The notes beneath the pieces are model-generated. The model was not told where the DNA came from. It saw nothing but the letters and a program-made list of their open reading frames with translations, and did not search any database. A stretch of DNA of 7,603 nt from a bacterium (GTDB taxonomy: Bacteria > Patescibacteria > ABY1 > BM507 > VMTK01). Below are positions 4,543 to 7,603 of the stretch, one piece after another. Location: assembly GCA_030641105.1 (NCBI GenBank), contig DAOWHZ010000042.1, positions 1 to 7,603 on the forward strand, read 5' to 3'. Positions within the stretch are counted from its first letter, which is position 1, and each line of letters opens with the position of its first letter. The position numbers were made by a program, and so were the translations under genes.

Positions 4543-5748
4543 ATGTCACAAAAATCACAAATCCTTGAGGGTTCACGCGCTATTGCCTTAACAATTAATA
4601 ATATAGGTCCAGCCGTAATTTCCGCTTATCCAATCACTCCGCAAACTCATATTGTTGAGGATTTAGCAAAGTTTAAAGCTGATGGACAGGCAGATTATGA
4701 ATATATTTTAGCTGAATCAGAATTTACCGCGGCTTCAATTGTTGAAGGCGCTAGCGCTACAGGCGTGCGTGTTTATACTGCTACCAGCTCGCAAGGCCTG
4801 CTGTTGATGACAGAAGTTATATTCAATATCGCTGGCATGAGATTGCCTGTTGTTTTAACTTGCGCTAACAGAGGCGTCTCGGCCCCAATTACGATCTGGA
4901 ATGACCACCAGGACGCGATGACCATTCGCGATGCCGGCTGGATTATGCTGTTTGCGGAAAATCATCAGGAAGCGGTTGATCAGCATGTTATGGCATATAA
5001 AATTGCCGAACAGCTTCAACTGCCGGTTATGGTTAATGTTGACGGTTTTGTTTTAACTCATACTTATGATTCTGTGGTTATTCCAGATTCAAAGCAAATT
5101 AAAAAATACTTGCCGGATTATAAACCAAAAAAAGGGCAATTTTTAGATCCTGCTAATCCTGTTACTATGGGCGCGTTTGCTTCGCCTGCTTATTATATGG
5201 AAATCAGGCAGGATTTGCATGATGATTTAATGGCAAGCGTTGATGTTATTAAACAGGAATATGAAAAATATCATAAATACCTCTCCCCAACCCCTCTCCT
5301 AATTAGGAGAGGGGCAAGGGGTGAGGTTGATAATGGACTTATTGAATATTATGGGCCTAAAAAACCGAAAATAATTCTTGTTGCAATGGGTTCGGTTGTA
5401 GGCACTATTAAGGATGCGGTTGATAAATATAATAAAGTGGGCTTGCCCGCCATAGCTTCAGCGAAGGTGGGTGTATTAAAAATTAAAACTTATCGGCCAT
5501 TTCCAGTAAACGAAGTTTTAAAAATTATTAATAAAGCCAAATATGTTGCGGTTTTAGATAAAGCTATCACGCTTGGGCAGATTGGGCCTTTGGCCTCAGA
5601 TATTAAATCTGCTGCTCAAGGCAAAGTTAAAGCTAAAATACAAAGTTTTATTGTTGGTTTGGGCGGACGGGATATTACAGGCGAGATGATTGAAAAAATT
5701 ATTAAAGAAGTTAAAAAGAGTGATGGTGGAGTTAGGTTTGTAGGTTAA
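4543..5748 (+). CDS. porA: Pyruvate (2-oxoacid):ferredoxin oxidoreductase, alpha subunit
   Basis: The 401-residue protein is the alpha subunit. It includes the pyrimidine-binding thiamine diphosphate domain and the following C-terminal domain. Signatures are AYPITPQTHIVE (28-39), the ESE region with GASATGVRVYTATSSQG (57-85), LTCANRGVSAP (105-115), WNDHQDAMTIRDAGW (119-133) and MVNVDGFVLTHT (163-174). The C-terminal part carries VAMGSVVGTIKDAVD (280-294) and KIKTYRPFP (313-321). With beta it binds thiamine diphosphate and 2-oxoacid and yields acyl-CoA. Residues about 246-263 (starting YLSPTPLLIRRG) do not fit the family: they are a translated palindrome inserted in frame where relatives run straight from the helix into the YG-LIEEY region. 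Length is otherwise normal. porA starts 27 nt after porD without a Shine-Dalgarno. porB, which normally follows directly, is 1.6 kb away. Confidence 0.93.
   Translation: MSQKSQILEGSRAIALTINNIGPAVISAYPITPQTHIVEDLAKFKADGQADYEYILAESEFTAASIVEGASATGVRVYTATSSQGLLLMTEVIFNIAGMRLPVVLTCANRGVSAPITIWNDHQDAMTIRDAGWIMLFAENHQEAVDQHVMAYKIAEQLQLPVMVNVDGFVLTHTYDSVVIPDSKQIKKYLPDYKPKKGQFLDPANPVTMGAFASPAYYMEIRQDLHDDLMASVDVIKQEYEKYHKYLSPTPLLIRRGARGEVDNGLIEYYGPKKPKIILVAMGSVVGTIKDAVDKYNKVGLPAIASAKVGVLKIKTYRPFPVNEVLKIINKAKYVAVLDKAITLGQIGPLASDIKSAAQGKVKAKIQSFIVGLGGRDITGEMIEKIIKEVKKSDGGVRFVG
5280..5326 (+). repeat. Palindromic repeat, copy 2, in frame inside porA
   Basis: CCCCTCTCCT (5291-5300), AATT and AGGAGAGGGG (5305-5314) form a perfect 24-nt palindrome. 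Outer arms CCTCTCCCC (5280-5288) and GGGGTGAGG (5318-5326) pair with one mismatch. It is the same family as 2872-2905, sharing the CCTCTCC/GGAGAGG stem and the GGGGTGAGG tail. Here the left half is read in a different frame, giving SPTPLLIRRGARGEV, while the tail is read in the same frame (GEV) in both genes. Confidence 0.85.
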
Positions 5749-5756
5749 CTAATTAT

Positions 5757-5823
5757 CATATTAATCATATAAATCTCTGCCTTTATATATTTTTTAGCAG
5801 GGATTAATAAGATTTATAAGATT
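5757..5823. repeat. AT-rich palindromic repeat, copy 1, between porA and the pilin-like gene
   Basis: Left arm 5757-5780 (ends AAATCTCTGC) and right arm 5799-5823 (starts AGGGATTAATAAG) are imperfect inverted repeats around a T-rich loop. The arms match those of the element at 7004-7072 at 21 of 24 and 22 of 25 positions, so both are copies of one family. The right arm abuts the ATG at 5824 with no gap, leaving no room for a Shine-Dalgarno. Confidence 0.75.
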
Positions 5824-6498
5824 ATGCAAAAATCATTTTCTAAAATTTTAACATCAATTTTTCTTTTAATTTTCATTTTCCAGCTCGCCAGCTTAATTTT
5901 TTTATTAGCTGTTCCAGAAACTAGTCAAGCTGTTGACTTTGTACCTCAAGTTGGAATAGGCGATGACTTTGAAAAAGGAAAGCCAATATCTATGAGCGGC
6001 TCAACAAAAAATATTGCCGATTATATTAAAGCAATCTACAAATACGCGCTTGGCATTGTTGGTATTTTAGCCACTGTTGTTTTAATGTTTGGCGGGGTTT
6101 TATGGATTACTGCCGGAGGAAATGCTGAAAGAATTACTAATGCTAAATCCTGGCTAACAGCGGCTTTAACCGGCCTGGTCCTTGCTTTAACTTCATATAT
6201 GATTTTATATTTTGTTAATCCTGGGTTGGTGAATTTTAGAGTGACGCCGGTGAAAAATGTTGAGGATAGTGGTAGTGATGATAAAAACGATGAAAGAGGA
6301 TGTTGTGAAGTAAGTTATAGAACAGGTATAGGAGGCACAGGAAATAAAATGTATATATGTACAATGCAAGCCAATAAATCTGCATGCGAAACAGCGGCTC
6401 AACATGCTCCCGGCACTGCACAAATGCTTGAGTCATTCACAGGAGGATATACATGTCAATTACCTGATGGATTTCCTCATGACAGCTCGTGTAAATAA
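5824..6498 (+). CDS. T4SS pilin (VirB2/TrbC-like) protein with cysteine-rich C-terminal tail
   Basis: The 224-residue protein has a signal peptide (hydrophobic 9-30, likely cleaved near SQA-VDF at 36/37) and two transmembrane helices at about 72-96 and 108-132. The linker AGGNAERITNAKSW (97-110) and the following YMILYFVNPGLVNF fit the T4SS_pilin family, a VirB2/TrbC-like group abundant in Patescibacteria. The mature protein is probably an inner-membrane pilin precursor or small membrane channel component. Unlike minimal pilins it has an extra tail of about 90 residues with an acidic Asp-rich linker (147-157) and six cysteines (160, 161, 179, 188, 211, 223) that could form three disulfides outside the cell. 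No other secretion genes are in the window. It interrupts the por locus between porA and porB, and is bordered by palindromic repeats on both sides. Confidence 0.8.
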   Translation: MQKSFSKILTSIFLLIFIFQLASLIFLLAVPETSQAVDFVPQVGIGDDFEKGKPISMSGSTKNIADYIKAIYKYALGIVGILATVVLMFGGVLWITAGGNAERITNAKSWLTAALTGLVLALTSYMILYFVNPGLVNFRVTPVKNVEDSGSDDKNDERGCCEVSYRTGIGGTGNKMYICTMQANKSACETAAQHAPGTAQMLESFTGGYTCQLPDGFPHDSSCK

Positions 6499-6778
6499 TT
6501 TGCGAGGACTCCGTAATGACAACAGCATTGAGAGGGCTCCATAGTTCCCGTCGCAACGGGACTGTGGAGATAGGATGCAAACCTAAAAAACTACAAAAAT
6601 TTTCCCGCCTCGCCACAGTCTCCCGACCGCGTGTCGCCTAAAGCTTTAGCGGTGGCGCAAAGGGACTGTGGCGGAAAAATGGCTAGACCGTCGCAGTCCC
6701 TTGCGAGGAGACTGCGACGAGGCGGGGAAAAAATTTATTTAAATCATAAATCATAAATCTTCAATCTAAAATATCATC
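6499..6778. repeat. Intergenic region with a GC-rich multi-hairpin cluster
   Basis: This 280-nt gap holds nested palindromes. Hairpin A (6537-6569) has a 14-bp stem with one GU pair and one bulge, loop CGCA. CCCGCCTCG (6604-6612) pairs with CGAGGCGGG (6718-6726) and encloses two more hairpins: CCACAGTC (6613-6620) with GACTGTGG (6664-6671), and CGTCGCAGTC (6689-6698) with GACTGCGACG (6710-6719), the last overlapping the outer stem by two bases. Within the first lies a 12-nt palindrome CTAAAGCTTTAG (6638-6649). The word GGGACTGTGG occurs twice (6558-6567, 6662-6671). GC content is far above the surroundings. It could be a composite of mobile palindromes or a structured RNA; no known RNA family was recognised. 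The last 50 nt before 6779 are plain AT-rich sequence. Confidence 0.7.
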
Positions 6779-6997
6779 ATGATCTACTTCACAAAATACG
6801 CGGAACAAAAATTTGACATACTTAATAAACATAAAGTCTATTTTACTAAAGAACAAATAGAAGATTGCTTAAAACTGCCTGACAAAACCGGCAAAAAAGG
6901 AAAGTATCTAACCGCGCGCAAAGATGAGATTAAAGTGATTTATCAGAAACAAGATGGAGTAATTAGGGTCATCACTTTTTATCCAGTGAAAACATAA
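6779..6997 (+). CDS. DUF4258-like small protein, possible toxin-type partner
   Basis: The 72-residue protein resembles DUF4258-type small proteins. It has an N-terminal MIYFTKYAEQKFDIL helix region, KEQIEDCLKLPDK in the middle, and two C-terminal strands, KGKYLTARKDEIKVIYQKQD and GVIRVITFYPVK. The compact helix-then-strands layout with basic residues recalls RelE/ParE-like toxins, but no catalytic residue can be assigned. It is followed after 82 nt by a DUF2283 gene, an adjacency seen in other genomes and suggestive of a toxin-antitoxin-like pair; that function is inference. It starts at the ATG at 6779 with no Shine-Dalgarno and lies within the segment that splits porA from porB. Confidence 0.7.
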   Translation: MIYFTKYAEQKFDILNKHKVYFTKEQIEDCLKLPDKTGKKGKYLTARKDEIKVIYQKQDGVIRVITFYPVKT

Positions 6998-7003
6998 AAA
7001 ATA

Positions 7004-7072
7004 AATCATATTAATCTTATAAATCCCCGCAAAAAAAATTAAAGGGTAGGGATTGATAAGATTAATATGATT
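7004..7072. repeat. AT-rich palindromic repeat, copy 2, between the DUF4258 and DUF2283 genes
   Basis: Left arm 7004-7028 and right arm 7048-7072 are inverted repeats matching at 23 of 25 positions, around an A-rich loop. The element is a second copy of that at 5757-5823. Its right arm ends 7 nt before the DUF2283 start at 7080, so a folded transcript would press against the ribosome-binding region. Confidence 0.85.
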
Positions 7073-7079
7073 ATTGTAT

Positions 7080-7289
7080 ATGCTATACGATCCTGAAGCC
7101 AACATCATATTATGGGAATTAGCCAAAGCGCCAATCAGCCACACGCGGGAATTTGGCAATTTTATTATTCATTTATCCAGCGCAAACAAGCCAATCCTGA
7201 TTGAAATATTAGATGCGTCAAAGTTTGTCGGACAGTTTAATAAGTTGAAAATGTCCAGAGATGTCAGGCAGGCAATGCCAGTGAGTTAA
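7080..7289 (+). CDS. DUF2283 family small protein
   Basis: The 69-residue protein fits the DUF2283 family (YuzE-like). It begins MLYDPEANIILWELAK, has a central FGNFIIHLSSANKPILIEILDASKF stretch with the family's IEILDAS motif (about residues 39-45), and ends in a polar tail. The family lacks a proven function. Its frequent position next to DUF4258 genes suggests an antitoxin-like or binding partner role; this is inferred from context. The ATG at 7080 is preferred over an upstream TTG at 7074, since family members start at or just before the YDPEA motif. The palindrome at 7004-7072 lies in its leader. The next gene is porB, after 79 nt. Confidence 0.75.
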   Translation: MLYDPEANIILWELAKAPISHTREFGNFIIHLSSANKPILIEILDASKFVGQFNKLKMSRDVRQAMPVS

Positions 7290-7297
7290 GTAAAAAT

Positions 7298-7358
7298 TTA
7301 GAAGCAAGAAGTAAGAAGCGCGTCTTTATAAATTATAATTCTAACTTCTTGCTTCTAA
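7298..7358. repeat. Perfect 15-bp inverted repeat upstream of porB
   Basis: TTAGAAGCAAGAAGT (7298-7312) and ACTTCTTGCTTCTAA (7344-7358) are perfect inverted arms 31 nt apart, and the AGAAG/CTTCT words recur around them. The right arm ends 10 nt before the porB ATG. No T-run follows the second arm, so it is not a typical terminator. It is another member of the palindromes seen at the gene junctions of this region, though not the same family as those at 5757 and 7004. Confidence 0.8.
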
Positions 7359-7368
7359 CTTCATAATT

Positions 7369-7603
7369 ATGTCCAACAAAATAATCGCTAAACCAAAAAA
7401 ATCGCCATCTGGCAAAAAACAGCTTCTTGCCCCCGGTCATCGCGCTTGCGCCGGCTGCGGACAAATTATTGCGGCTCGCACGGTTGCAGAAGCGCTTGGC
7501 CCCAATACTATTATTGCTAATGCCACAGGATGCTTAGAAGTAACAACTACGCCTTATCCAGAATCTGCCTGGGGCATGCCCTGGATCCACTCCTTATTTG
7601 AAA
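7369..7603 (+). CDS. porB: Pyruvate (2-oxoacid):ferredoxin oxidoreductase, beta subunit (5' part, cut by window edge)
   Basis: The frame from ATG at 7369 runs to the window end and gives 78 residues. After a lysine-rich start comes [26 protein letters not shown], the beta-subunit opening with the CAGC pair that contributes ligands to the proximal [4Fe-4S] cluster. Then follow [18 protein letters not shown] and PWIHSLFE, the conserved cofactor-domain signatures. The full subunit is usually about 290-320 residues and binds the thiamine diphosphate phosphates. The beta subunit is required for activity, so it must function with the alpha, gamma and delta subunits encoded 1.6 kb upstream. Its separation from porA by three unrelated genes is unusual. 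No Shine-Dalgarno is visible, and a perfect inverted repeat ends 10 nt before the ATG. Confidence 0.93.
   Translation, partial: MSNKIIAKPKKSPSGKKQLLAPGHRACAGCGQIIAARTVAEALGPNTIIANATGCLEVTTTPYPESAWGMPWIHSLFE

Noticed and set aside
6516..6641. Plus-strand frame of 41 codons beginning ATGACAACAGC
   Set aside because: It runs through the hairpin array, its peptide follows the repeat arms rather than a protein pattern, and it has no ribosome site or recognisable family.
5757..7072. Composite transposon bounded by the two AT-rich palindromes
   Set aside because: No transposase or target-site duplication is visible, so only a bracketing repeat pair can be claimed.

Overview
The window reads as an AT-rich bacterial chromosome segment. 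Short intergenic gaps, few Shine-Dalgarno sites, a standalone LigD phosphoesterase domain, a membrane-anchored DsbA-like protein, a T4SS_pilin-type protein and many short palindromes between genes together suggest a Candidate Phyla Radiation (Patescibacteria) genome. That placement is an inference from gene style, not from a marker gene. No in-frame TGA is needed anywhere, so there is no sign of the recoded code of Absconditabacteria or Gracilibacteria.

Left part (1-2534), all on the minus strand. At the extreme left is the first 15 codons of a probable GxxExxY-family gene. Next is a CNNM/CBS membrane protein (CorC/HlyC-like without the C-terminal domain) with its own possible promoter. Then, reading from 2534 down to 1311, comes an apparent four-gene operon: a 48-residue basic protein, an Mth938/DUF498-domain protein, a standalone LigD-type 3'-phosphoesterase and a small two-helix membrane protein. 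It ends in a clear intrinsic terminator at 1289-1250.

Right part (2683-7603), all on the plus strand. A DsbA-like thiol oxidoreductase is followed by a four-subunit pyruvate (2-oxoacid):ferredoxin oxidoreductase locus in the order porG, porD, porA ... porB. PorG, PorD and PorA are complete; PorB is cut off by the window end. The enzyme would oxidise pyruvate (or a related 2-oxoacid) with CoA to acetyl-CoA and CO2 and reduce ferredoxin. Between porA and porB lie about 1.6 kb of unrelated genes: a T4SS pilin-like protein with a cysteine-rich tail, and a DUF4258-DUF2283 pair that looks toxin-antitoxin-like.

The most unusual property is the density and placement of palindromic elements. Two copies of one GC-rich palindrome lie in frame inside protein-coding genes (the DsbA-like gene and porA). 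Two copies of an AT-rich palindrome bracket the pilin-DUF4258 segment that splits the por locus. Multi-hairpin clusters sit between porG and porD and between the pilin gene and the DUF4258 gene. A perfect 15-bp inverted repeat precedes porB. Most junctions of the plus-strand por region therefore carry a foldable element, often ending within a few bases of the next start codon. No tRNA, rRNA, CRISPR array or transposase was found.
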